Of a stretch of 9,170 nt of DNA, positions 1 to 7,357 are shown piece by piece. The notes below the pieces were generated by a model. The model did not search any database and was not told the origin of the DNA. It saw only the letters and a program-made list of their open reading frames with translations. The DNA lies in contig JAPULD010000281.1 in assembly GCA_027295365.1 (NCBI GenBank), positions 1 to 9,170 on the forward strand, read 5' to 3'. The translations under genes were made by a program, and so were the position numbers. Origin of the DNA: Planctomycetota bacterium. GTDB lineage: Bacteria; Planctomycetota; Phycisphaerae; Phycisphaerales; SM1A02. Within the stretch, counting starts at the first letter, position 1; each line of letters opens with the position of its first letter.

Positions 1-1773
1 TCGGTGATGGATGAACCGCAGGCAAACGATGATCTGCAGCGAACGCTTGAGGAGCAGAATGTAGATCCGGAAATCGCAGGCGAGCTCAGCCGCGATATCG
101 AAAGGCTCAAGGACCAACAGGATTTCGAACGCCAGGTGCACGAAGACACCGAGCAATTGACCGAGGCCCTTGAGAGGGCGGCTCAACAAGTAGAAAACCC
201 CGAGGACTCACCTGAACAAGTCGAGTCGAGTGATCAGGAATCAACAACCGAGGATTCAACTTCCCTTTCCGCTTCGGAACGCGAAACAGGCGAAGAGCAA
301 GCCACCGAGTCTGGCGAACAAACACGAGGCGAATCCGCCACGGAAGAGGGGTCTGGCGATCAAGAGTCTGAAAACGCGACTTCCGAAACGCCAGGAAACA
401 CCGGCACTGATGAGTCGTCCCCGTCAGACCCGACGCAAGAAAGCCAGGACGACCAAACATCGACTGATGGGGCTGGTGAAGGGGAAGAGAACACGCCATC
501 GCAAACTGAAGATTCCGATGGGCAACCCCAAGAACAGCAAGAGGAGCAAACCAACGAGAACGCTCAAGCTCGGACTGAAGAGCACTCGGCTGAATCACCG
601 CAGGAGCAGGGACAAGAGAAACAACAAGAGCAGCTGAATCGAGCCAATCAACCAGAGCAACGACCAGGAACACAATCAGAGGAAGGATCTGATGATGCGA
701 CGCCTCAAGAACAGGGCGCGCCATCCCAAACTGGTGAGCAACCTCAGGGTCAGCCTCAGAAAACACCTGAGCAAGGTGAAGTTCCTCCTCAGACTGGCCA
801 GGAACAACCTGAACAGACTTCTGACTCCGAAAACAGTACATCACCACAGCAACAAGAAGGTGAGCCGCAATCCTCACCCCAGGATCAAGCTCCAGGGCAA
901 CAACCTCAAACCGACGAGCAGACTTCGCCAAAGACAACGCCCCCGGAATCCCAGAATTCCCAGGAATCCCCGGACCCGGACAATCCATCAACTGATCCGA
1001 ATCAGCAACAAGAGCAACCGAGTGCCGAAGGAGGCGAGCCTCCGCTGGATCCCGAGCAAGTTCAGAAAATGATGGACATGCTCGACAAGATGCCTTCCAG
1101 TGTGTTGCGCAAGCTGGCCGAGCGCGCCCAGGACGCGACCAGGAACAAGGAAATCAGCGAGAGCTTGAAGGAGCAGGCCAAGAAGATGCTCGAAGGGATG
1201 AGCGATGAGCAACGCGAGAAGCTTCGCGAGATGTTTGACCAGCCTCAGACACCCGAGAGCCAGCGCGATGAAAACAACAACACTGGCGGCAACCAGAATG
1301 CCCAAGGCGAAAACCCAAAGAACACTGGCGCTGGTTCGAACCGGCCCGACGGTCAAGGCAACACTCCTGGCGAGCGACGCTCCGATGATGACGAATTGAT
1401 CACGATCGAAAAACCATCGGACACCTATACGTTCGATCAGACGGAAGACATTGATCTGAGAGGCGAGGGCGATCACGACTTGGTCGTCGCCGAATGGTTG
1501 AGCGAGGATCCGATCGAGGGTGAGCCGGGGCGTACGACCCGATCGGGCCGGGCGAAGCGGCTCGACAAGGCACAAGATGTCGCTCAGCGCGCGGTGGACG
1601 ACTCGGTCGTTCCACCCCGTTATCACAACCTGATCAAACGCTACTTTGGCAATCTCAAGGGCACCATCGACAAGGCAGCGAGCGAGAAAACCGAATCCAA
1701 GACCGAATCGAGCAAGCCCGCCACCGACACGTCATCGAAAACCGAATCCCCAAAGAAATCCGCTCCCGACTGA
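1..1773 (+). CDS. Gln/Glu/Ser/Thr/Pro-rich hypothetical protein, 5' end cut by window
   Basis: Function not recognised. The frame is open to base 1. GTG at 4 and ATG at 7 are possible starts, but the protein already begins inside helical, charged sequence, so the gene probably starts upstream. Residues below are counted from the GTG at 4. Residues 1-65 are charged and probably alpha-helical. About 65-345 is a disordered low-complexity stretch dominated by Q, E, S, T and P. About 350-412 is a second charged helical segment containing MMDMLDKM and KMLEGMSDEQREKLREMF. Residues 530-551 hold a conserved-looking motif ending PPRYHNLIKRYFGNL, which I associate with proteins next to Bat/MoxR-type VWA genes in Planctomycetes. 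The tail repeats KTES three times. No membrane helix lies in the visible part; one could lie in the missing N-terminus. The stop is 4 bases before the VWA gene, so the two are probably translationally coupled. Coding status is well supported, function is not. Confidence 0.85.
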   Translation, partial: SVMDEPQANDDLQRTLEEQNVDPEIAGELSRDIERLKDQQDFERQVHEDTEQLTEALERAAQQVENPEDSPEQVESSDQESTTEDSTSLSASERETGEEQATESGEQTRGESATEEGSGDQESENATSETPGNTGTDESSPSDPTQESQDDQTSTDGAGEGEENTPSQTEDSDGQPQEQQEEQTNENAQARTEEHSAESPQEQGQEKQQEQLNRANQPEQRPGTQSEEGSDDATPQEQGAPSQTGEQPQGQPQKTPEQGEVPPQTGQEQPEQTSDSENSTSPQQQEGEPQSSPQDQAPGQQPQTDEQTSPKTTPPESQNSQESPDPDNPSTDPNQQQEQPSAEGGEPPLDPEQVQKMMDMLDKMPSSVLRKLAERAQDATRNKEISESLKEQAKKMLEGMSDEQREKLREMFDQPQTPESQRDENNNTGGNQNAQGENPKNTGAGSNRPDGQGNTPGERRSDDDELITIEKPSDTYTFDQTEDIDLRGEGDHDLVVAEWLSEDPIEGEPGRTTRSGRAKRLDKAQDVAQRAVDDSVVPPRYHNLIKRYFGNLKGTIDKAASEKTESKTESSKPATDTSSKTESPKKSAPD

Positions 1774-1777
1774 ACCC

Positions 1778-4700
1778 ATGCCCCTGATGTTCGACCAGCC
1801 CGCGTTCTTGCTGCTCGGCCTCGTGATGGTGCCGCTGCTGTATCTGGGATGGAAAGCCACCATCGGGATGGACCCGGTCCGGCGCTATCTGGCCCTGTCG
1901 CTCCGCGCCGCGTTCACGTTGGCGTTGTGCGTGATGCTGGCCGGCCCTCATATGCGTCAGGTGCACAACCACCTGACGGTCATCGGTCTGCTCGACACCA
2001 GCGGGTCGGTCCGACGATTCGGGGACTTGCCCGAGATTCCAGAACTTGGCGTGAAGTCGAACATCGAATACCTCAGGCGTTGGTTTCGCACCGCCACCCA
2101 GACCAAGGAACCCGATGATCGCTTTGGCCTCATCGTCTTCGATGGCACCGCCATCGCCATCTCCGCCCCAACCAAGGCCGACTACGTTGACGACAACCTC
2201 GACGTGCAGTTTCGGGAAGGCACCAACATCGCCGAAGCGCTGAGGCTGGGGCTCGCGATGTTCCCGGCTGACACCGCCAAGAGACTCGTGCTCGTCAGCG
2301 ATGGCAATGAGACCATGGGCAGCGTGATCGAGACGGCCCGTCAGGCCGCGGGCGGGTTGGACCTGCAGGTCGATAGCCTTGGCGTCGATGAGCTGCGCAT
2401 TCCCATCGATGTGCTGCCCATCATCTATCACGTCACGGGTGACGTGCAGATCGTGCGTATCGAAACGCCTCCCAACGCAAGACCGGGGCAGACGATCACC
2501 GCCCGGATCATTCTCGAATCCACCCAACCCACCAGTGGCCTGCTCACCCTCCACCTTGAGGGGCAGGCCATCGATCTGAATGGTCGAGACTCGGGTAATT
2601 CCCGAGTCATCCAGTTGCCCGAGGGGCAATCCGTTCATCTGGCCCAGGTCACGCTGGGGCACACGCCCATCAATCGCTTCGAGGCCATCTTCGAGCCGTC
2701 CGACCCGGCCAGCGACCAGTTGCCAGACAACAACCGGGCCGAGGCATTCACCGCGACGCCATCGAAAGGCACGGTGCTGGTGCTGGATCGGCTGGCTGAC
2801 CAGGGCGAGAATTATCTCACCCGGATCATGAACGCCGCAGACATCCCCGCCTCGGCCATGCGTCCCGAGCAGTTCCCCTACGACTTGCTTTCCTTGCAGG
2901 CGTACGACCTGATCATCCTGGACAACATCGCCGCCTCGGAATTGAGCACCGAGCAGCAGACCTTCATCGCCAAGTACGTCAAGGATCTGGGGGGCGGGCT
3001 CATCATGGTGGGCGGCGAGAACAGTTTCGGGGCCGGAGGCTGGAACAACACGCCCGTCGAGGACGTGCTGCCGCTCGAACTCGATCCGCCACGAGAAATG
3101 CGATTGCCCACGGCCGCCCTCGTCCTGGTGCTGGACAAATCGGGATCGATGAACCGCCCCGTCGCGGGAGCTCGAGCCTCGCAGCAGACAATCGCCAACG
3201 AGGCGGCGGCCCTCGCCATCGAATCGCTCCGCTCCGACAGCCTCGTGGCGGTGATCGCCTTCGACCAGAATCCCGAAGTGCGCGTGCCGTTGCAGCGCAA
3301 TGACAATCCCCAAGAGATCACGCGCCGGGTGCGCAGTATCGTCGCCGAAGGGGGCACCGATCTCGCTCCTGCCCTGTTGAAGGCACGCGACATCCTGCTC
3401 AATACCGACGCGGCACGGAAACGAATCGTCTGCCTCAGCGATGGTCAATCGTTGGAAGGCAACTTCGACGCCATCGCCAAGAGCATGATCGACAACAACA
3501 TCAAGCTCTCGACCATCGCGGTGGGCGACGACGTCGATGAGGAAACTCTGGCCCGTCTCGCCGAAATGGGGGGTGGCGATTACTACCGCGTGCACAATCC
3601 CCGGACGCTTCCCCGTGTGTTGGTCGATTCAGTCAAGGCGATCAACAAGCCTCTGATCAAGGAAGTGCCTTTCCAGCCCCAGATCATGCCCACCGGCTCG
3701 TCACTGACGTTGGGCATGCGAAACGCCCCGATTCTCGATGGGCTTGTCATCACCGCGGCTCGACCTGATTCCAGAGTCGTGGTGGAAATGACCAGCCCCG
3801 ATGGCGAACCCCTGCTGGCTCGATGGCAGTACGGACTCGGACGTGCGGCGTGTTTCACCTCCGATGCCCAGGGGCAGTGGTCATCACGTTGGATGGGATG
3901 GCCCGAAGGGGACGCCTTCTGGACGGCGCTGGCCAGAACCATTGCCCGACCCGCGATCAGTCAGGATGCGGAATTGATCACCAGCATCCGCGACGATCGA
4001 TTGCAGATCTCACTGGAAATGGCGGGTGAGAACGGCGGGTTCTTCGATTACCTGCAAGTCCAGGGCATCGTCTATCAACCCGATGGGCAGTCCGTCCCCG
4101 TTCGACTGCGCCAATCGGCCCCCGGGCGATATGAAGGTTCCGTCGAGGCGTTGCAAGCCGGCAACTACATCGTCGCGTTGAATCCGCGGCAAGGCGAAAA
4201 GCAGCTCAGCCCCGTCATCGGTGGCATCAACCGTTCCACCAGTCCCGAGTTTCGCGATTACCAATCGAACACGACGCTGCTGGAACAGGTCGCCGAGATG
4301 ACGGGGGGTCGTACGCTCAACATCAACAATCCGGAAAGTTTCGACCTCTTCGATCGAAGCACCATGAAACCCAGCATCTCGATCCTGCCGGCGTGGCAGC
4401 CGATCCTGTTGTTGGCCCTGGGCCTGCTACTGCTGGATATCGCGGCTCGTCGCCTGGCATGGAACGTCGACATGGTAAAGGCGGGTCTGGTCGCCGCGGT
4501 TTCAAAAGTGAGACCCGGACGAATCCGAGCGAAGAAAGCAACGGCCACCCTGGCCTCGCTTCGTAACGTCAGCCAGTCGTTTGATGATCGCCTCGACAGT
4601 GAAGCGAGCGGGATTGAGAAGCTCAAGGGGACTGGCGTGATCGCACCGCCTCCCAATCGCCCCATCACCGAAGCCCCCGAACCGGAACCCCATCGTGTCG

Positions 4701-4939
4701 GGGCGGTGCTGGACAAACTGCTCAGACGTCAGCCCGATGAGGCAAAGGAAGAGGCCAAAGCCCAGACCGACGAGACCAAGTCAGTCGATCAAAAGAACGC
4801 GAAGCCAATTCAATCCACGCCATCGTCGGAAGCGACCGAGGACGAGCAGTACGTATCCCGCGAGACCACCAGCAACGTGCTCGCCGCCAACCGCGGGGCA
4901 AGGACACGACTCGGGGGCGAGGATCAGTCGTCCCGATGA
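1778..4939 (+). CDS. Membrane-anchored double-VWA protein with glutamine-amidotransferase-like segment
   Basis: A 1053-residue protein. The frame extends upstream, but that part overlaps the preceding gene and is basic shadow sequence, so ATG 1778, just after the upstream stop, is chosen. There is no clear Shine-Dalgarno. Membrane helices lie at about 9-25 and 38-57, with Lys/Arg in the loop between them, and at 875-890, followed by a basic then charged tail. The positive-inside rule places 60-870 outside the inner membrane. VWA domain 1 (about 66-240) has a full metal site: DTSGS 73-77, T149, D175. A beta-rich segment (about 240-330) precedes a glutamine-amidotransferase-like segment (331-445) with GGGLIMVGGENSFGAGGW at 405-422. 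VWA domain 2 (448-620) also has a full metal site: DKSGS 453-457, T527, D555. Residues 681-720 carry the ARWQYGLGRAACFTSDA motif typical of this family. It probably binds protein partners through metal-dependent contacts. Its substrate is unknown. Confidence 0.93.
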   Translation: MPLMFDQPAFLLLGLVMVPLLYLGWKATIGMDPVRRYLALSLRAAFTLALCVMLAGPHMRQVHNHLTVIGLLDTSGSVRRFGDLPEIPELGVKSNIEYLRRWFRTATQTKEPDDRFGLIVFDGTAIAISAPTKADYVDDNLDVQFREGTNIAEALRLGLAMFPADTAKRLVLVSDGNETMGSVIETARQAAGGLDLQVDSLGVDELRIPIDVLPIIYHVTGDVQIVRIETPPNARPGQTITARIILESTQPTSGLLTLHLEGQAIDLNGRDSGNSRVIQLPEGQSVHLAQVTLGHTPINRFEAIFEPSDPASDQLPDNNRAEAFTATPSKGTVLVLDRLADQGENYLTRIMNAADIPASAMRPEQFPYDLLSLQAYDLIILDNIAASELSTEQQTFIAKYVKDLGGGLIMVGGENSFGAGGWNNTPVEDVLPLELDPPREMRLPTAALVLVLDKSGSMNRPVAGARASQQTIANEAAALAIESLRSDSLVAVIAFDQNPEVRVPLQRNDNPQEITRRVRSIVAEGGTDLAPALLKARDILLNTDAARKRIVCLSDGQSLEGNFDAIAKSMIDNNIKLSTIAVGDDVDEETLARLAEMGGGDYYRVHNPRTLPRVLVDSVKAINKPLIKEVPFQPQIMPTGSSLTLGMRNAPILDGLVITAARPDSRVVVEMTSPDGEPLLARWQYGLGRAACFTSDAQGQWSSRWMGWPEGDAFWTALARTIARPAISQDAELITSIRDDRLQISLEMAGENGGFFDYLQVQGIVYQPDGQSVPVRLRQSAPGRYEGSVEALQAGNYIVALNPRQGEKQLSPVIGGINRSTSPEFRDYQSNTTLLEQVAEMTGGRTLNINNPESFDLFDRSTMKPSISILPAWQPILLLALGLLLLDIAARRLAWNVDMVKAGLVAAVSKVRPGRIRAKKATATLASLRNVSQSFDDRLDSEASGIEKLKGTGVIAPPPNRPITEAPEPEPHRVGAVLDKLLRRQPDEAKEEAKAQTDETKSVDQKNAKPIQSTPSSEATEDEQYVSRETTSNVLAANRGARTRLGGEDQSSR

Positions 4940-4948
4940 ATCGTTAAC

Positions 4949-6364
4949 TCACTTCCAAGTACGTTTGATTAGAACTTCGGGGTAATACCACGCCAGGATC
5001 TCACGATGTGAATGCCCTTGCATCGCCATCGTCTGCGCGCCGTACTGGCACAGGCCGACGCCATGGCCGAAGCCACGACCCTTGAGGATCACCTCGTCGC
5101 CTTCGATCGTTATCTCAACGAAGGAGGACTTCAGCGCAGTATCAGGAGCGCTGAACCCGCCCCGGGTTGAGTTCGCCGCCCCGAGCAATCGTTCGGCCAA
5201 CAGCTCCACCGGCTCACCCTCGATCGGTATCAGTCGAAAACTCAAGGGCCTTCCATGTGCGTTTCGCGCGGCGACTTCGATTGAGGCGATGTCTTCGAGT
5301 TGGGCCAGATCTTGAAATCCCCACCCCCGGGCTTCCCCATACGCCTTGAGCCTCGCGACAAACTGGCTCCGGGGGCGAACCACTTCCCAGTCGTAGACCG
5401 GGGCGTCGGTGCAGATGTCGGGCTCGGACCGGCCATCGAGGGGGGCGATCTTGTTCATCAGGTTTGGCCCGATCACGTCGATCGCCCGGGCGGCCAGCCC
5501 TCCGCAGCAACTTGAGTAGTACCCCGGCACCAACCGATCCTCGTACGAAAGCACGAGTCCCTTCGTGGCCCTCGTCGCCTCGTCGGCCTTGCGTCGATCG
5601 ACTTCGCCGGCATACACCTGACTGGAGATGCTGTCGCTGACGTCGTAATGACGCCGATCCCGGAAATAGCCATGCTCGCTGCAGGCGAAACTCCGCGCCG
5701 CCACGGCCTGAGCTCGATACGCCTCGACATGCCAATGGCCAAACAGCTCGCTGGCCAGCACCCCCGGCAGATATTGTTCGAGAGACACGTGATTCACGAC
5801 ATCAAATGCGCCGGGCTCAACGTCGCTGCGCCAGGTCAATCGCAGTGTGCCGGGATACTTTCGATCGCGTGGTTGAAGTCGGATGGACTCCCCCCCCTGC
5901 GCGACAATGGCGAGTTCATCGAAGCCCTGGGCATGCGTGATGCGGCCATCAGGTTCCCGGAACGTCCAACCCATGACATCTGCCGTCACCCTCAACGGAG
6001 CCTGCAGATTCATCCCAGTCCCCTCGTAGGCCAGATGCACCGCCTGCAAGGTCTGCCCCTCGACGCCAAGCGTGATGCTTTGTCCCTTCTCACGAACACG
6101 ATGCACTCGAACCCTCATGATGGGCTCTTCCCCTGGCATGGGAGCTCCAACGAGATCTTTCGATTTCTCCGAGTCCGAAGCGTCTATTTTCGTTTCAGGT
6201 GGCTCCGGAGTCTTCTCGTCCCAACACCCCCCCATCACGAACACCATCAACAGGATGCAAGCGACAACGCGCGCCGCCTGACGGCGCGTTTTCTTATGGG
6301 TTACGCGGGATCCGGGATAACCGGGGGTTCCGGGGGTTCCGGGGGTTCCGGGGGTCGGATTCAT
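4949..6364 (-). CDS. SpoIID/LytB-domain lipoprotein, probable peptidoglycan lytic transglycosylase
   Basis: A 471-residue protein. ATG 6364 is the only usable start: an in-frame TGA lies nine bases upstream, and the next Met is inside the signal peptide. The leader is odd: residues 4-18 are PGT-type repeats, then a basic stretch (KKTRRQAAR), a hydrophobic core and VMGGC at 43-47, giving a lipobox-like site with Cys47 as the likely lipidated residue. A short charged linker follows. The SpoIID domain runs from about 82 to the end. Its hallmarks are NHVSLEQYLPGVLASE (191-206), RAQAVAARSFA (217-227), DVSDSISSQVYAG (241-253), YYSSCCGG (282-289) and GRGFGHGVGLCQYGA (429-443). SpoIID enzymes cleave peptidoglycan glycan strands lacking stem peptides; the catalytic Glu aligns with E206 in ASE. 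The organism need not sporulate, as SpoIID-like proteins are widespread. Likely role: wall remodelling in the periplasm. Probably co-transcribed with the upstream TPR gene. Confidence 0.92.
   Translation of the reverse strand: MNPTPGTPGTPGTPGYPGSRVTHKKTRRQAARVVACILLMVFVMGGCWDEKTPEPPETKIDASDSEKSKDLVGAPMPGEEPIMRVRVHRVREKGQSITLGVEGQTLQAVHLAYEGTGMNLQAPLRVTADVMGWTFREPDGRITHAQGFDELAIVAQGGESIRLQPRDRKYPGTLRLTWRSDVEPGAFDVVNHVSLEQYLPGVLASELFGHWHVEAYRAQAVAARSFACSEHGYFRDRRHYDVSDSISSQVYAGEVDRRKADEATRATKGLVLSYEDRLVPGYYSSCCGGLAARAIDVIGPNLMNKIAPLDGRSEPDICTDAPVYDWEVVRPRSQFVARLKAYGEARGWGFQDLAQLEDIASIEVAARNAHGRPLSFRLIPIEGEPVELLAERLLGAANSTRGGFSAPDTALKSSFVEITIEGDEVILKGRGFGHGVGLCQYGAQTMAMQGHSHREILAWYYPEVLIKRTWK
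6270..6296 (+). terminator. Terminator-like hairpin plus T-tract, antisense to the SpoIID-like gene
   Basis: CGCGCCG at 6271-6277 pairs perfectly with CGGCGCG at 6283-6289 around the loop CCTGA. A flanking G-T pair can extend the stem to eight. TTTTCTT follows directly at 6290-6296. This is the form of an intrinsic terminator for plus-strand transcription. However, it lies inside the coding sequence for the signal peptide of the minus-strand gene, where the basic residues force GC-rich codons. In the sense direction there is no T-tract after the stem. It could stop antisense read-through or be a coincidence of codon content. Confidence 0.3.
6321..6356 (+). repeat. Four tandem copies of a 9-base G-rich unit (potential G-quadruplex)
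   Basis: Three exact copies of CCGGGGGTT (6321-6329, 6330-6338, 6339-6347) are followed by CCGGGGGTC (6348-6356). A decayed fifth copy, CCGGGATAA, precedes them at 6312-6320. On the plus strand this gives four runs of five G separated by TTCC, which fits the classic G-quadruplex pattern. The array is in frame within the SpoIID-like gene, encoding its PGT repeats at residues 4-18, and lies on that gene's template strand. Because the unit is nine bases, copy-number change would not shift the frame. Confidence 0.9.
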
Positions 6365-6376
6365 GGCTGGTCATTG

Positions 6377-6381
6377 CCTCC
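6377..6381 (-). promoter_or_regulatory. Possible ribosome binding site of the SpoIID-like gene
   Basis: GGAGG on the minus strand lies 12 bases upstream of ATG 6364, somewhat further than optimal. The same GGAGG is two bases from another ATG at 6374-6372, which would open a 26-codon reading frame through the repeat in a different frame, ending at 6294. That spacing is too short for normal initiation, so assignment to the SpoIID-like gene is preferred. Confidence 0.4.
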
Positions 6382-6420
6382 GGCACCCGCGACTTCATTT
6401 CATGGTTTAGGGAACGGGTG

Positions 6421-7350
6421 TTAATCGAGCTTTCGGAGGCCCAGGCTGAAATCGCCCAACTTTTCCCCGATTTCCTCGAGGCTGGTCTGGCCAAAGTTCT
6501 TCACGCCCATGAGTTCCGCTTCGGTCCGCATCGCCAGATCGCCCAGCGACTGGATGTTAAGCAGTTGCAAGGCCTTTCGAGCTCGGACCGACAGGTCGAG
6601 CACCGAGATGGGTTTGTTGAGCACCGACTCGGGCGCCTGCCCCCTCAGTTCCTCATAGATCTCTTTGCGATAGTTGCTGATCTGCCCATCGAGGCCCTGG
6701 CCCAGACGCAAACCCTTGATCGAGAGCATCTGCTTGATCTCGGTGAGCGAGGTCTCGCCAAAGTTCTTGTAGCTCAGCAGTTCCGCCTCGGTGATCTTCA
6801 GCAGGTCGCCCAGCGTGCGGATCTGCATCTTCTTGAGGCAGTTCCTGGCCCGGACTGACAGTTCGAAGTCCGTCACGGGCGTATCGAGCAGCGCGCTGTG
6901 CTTCTGCTGGCTGCGCTCGTGCTCCTCGTCGTAGTACATGTTGCGAGAGGCGATGACGTCCTTCATGTACAGACGCGCCCGCTCGTGATTCGGTTCCGTA
7001 TCGAGAATCTGCTTCAGGCATTTTTCGGCCTTGGCGATCTCGCCCCGGTCTTCATACAGCACCGAGAGATTCAGGAGGGTGTTGATATGAGGCTGATCGG
7101 AATGAGCTAGTTGCTCGAAGATGCCGATCGACTCGTCTTCCTCGCCCAGCAGGTCGAGCAGGTAGGCCAGACGAAATGCGTAGTCGGGCTTGGAGTCGAA
7201 GGTGCTGGCCTTGCGATATTCTTCCAGCGCGCCGAGGCGATCGCCTTCTCGTTCAAGGGCCTCGCCCTTGTCGAAATGAGTCTTGCCAGCCTGAGGATCC
7301 GCCGTTGAAGTGCCGGCACCGATGAGCGTATCGAGAACGTCTTGACTCAC
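6421..7350 (-). CDS. TPR protein with two RNA polymerase alpha C-terminal-type domains
   Basis: A 309-residue, apparently cytoplasmic protein. The start is GTG 7350, supported by AGGGAG seven bases upstream; the next in-frame Met is residue 129, inside the TPR region. Three TPR-like helix pairs span about 22-53, 56-87 and 90-121. A charged linker leads to alpha-CTD copy 1 (about 156-220) and, after a second linker, copy 2 (about 245-309). Copy 1 is close to the E. coli alpha CTD: FELSVRARNCLKK aligns with its R265/N268/C269/L270 DNA-contact region (R167, N170, C171, L172), and NFGETSLTEI aligns with its NLGKKSLTEI. Copy 2 keeps R256, S290 and E293 but has K259 and A260 where N and C are expected. 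The alpha N-terminal assembly domain is absent, so this is not RpoA. It may act at promoters or bind other proteins through the helix-hairpin-helix domains; this role is inferred. Confidence 0.93.
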   Translation of the reverse strand: MSQDVLDTLIGAGTSTADPQAGKTHFDKGEALEREGDRLGALEEYRKASTFDSKPDYAFRLAYLLDLLGEEDESIGIFEQLAHSDQPHINTLLNLSVLYEDRGEIAKAEKCLKQILDTEPNHERARLYMKDVIASRNMYYDEEHERSQQKHSALLDTPVTDFELSVRARNCLKKMQIRTLGDLLKITEAELLSYKNFGETSLTEIKQMLSIKGLRLGQGLDGQISNYRKEIYEELRGQAPESVLNKPISVLDLSVRARKALQLLNIQSLGDLAMRTEAELMGVKNFGQTSLEEIGEKLGDFSLGLRKLD

Positions 7351-7357
7351 GTCGAGT

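Noticed and set aside
107..991. A 294-codon open frame antisense to the low-complexity gene
   Set aside because: Long antisense frames arise from the biased CAA/GAG/TCN codons of the plus-strand gene; no domain or plausible start context is seen.
1646..1777. Upstream extension of the VWA gene by 44 codons
   Set aside because: The extension overlaps the end of the preceding gene, is basic and proline-rich, and would place a long polar stretch before the first membrane helix; ATG 1778 fits better.
1655..3595. A 646-codon open frame antisense to the VWA gene
   Set aside because: It is the shadow of a GC-rich coding strand: low-complexity, His/Gly/Asp/Arg-rich translation with no recognisable domain, while the plus strand encodes clear VWA motifs.
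6294..6374. A 26-codon minus-strand frame (PRN repeats) overlapping the SpoIID leader, with GGAGG just upstream
   Set aside because: The spacing from GGAGG to its ATG is only two bases, and it has no feature beyond the array read in another frame. A leader-peptide role is conceivable but unsupported.
6384..6420. Inverted repeat CACCCG/CGGGTG between the TPR and SpoIID-like genes, considered as a terminator
   Set aside because: The stem is only six pairs with a 25-base loop and no T-tract, so it is not a credible terminator.
5648..6424. A 258-codon plus-strand frame antisense to the SpoIID-like gene
   Set aside because: It overlaps a strongly conserved SpoIID domain on the other strand and shows no domain of its own; the GFRG/GSGG-type repeats are simply the 9-base array read in other frames.
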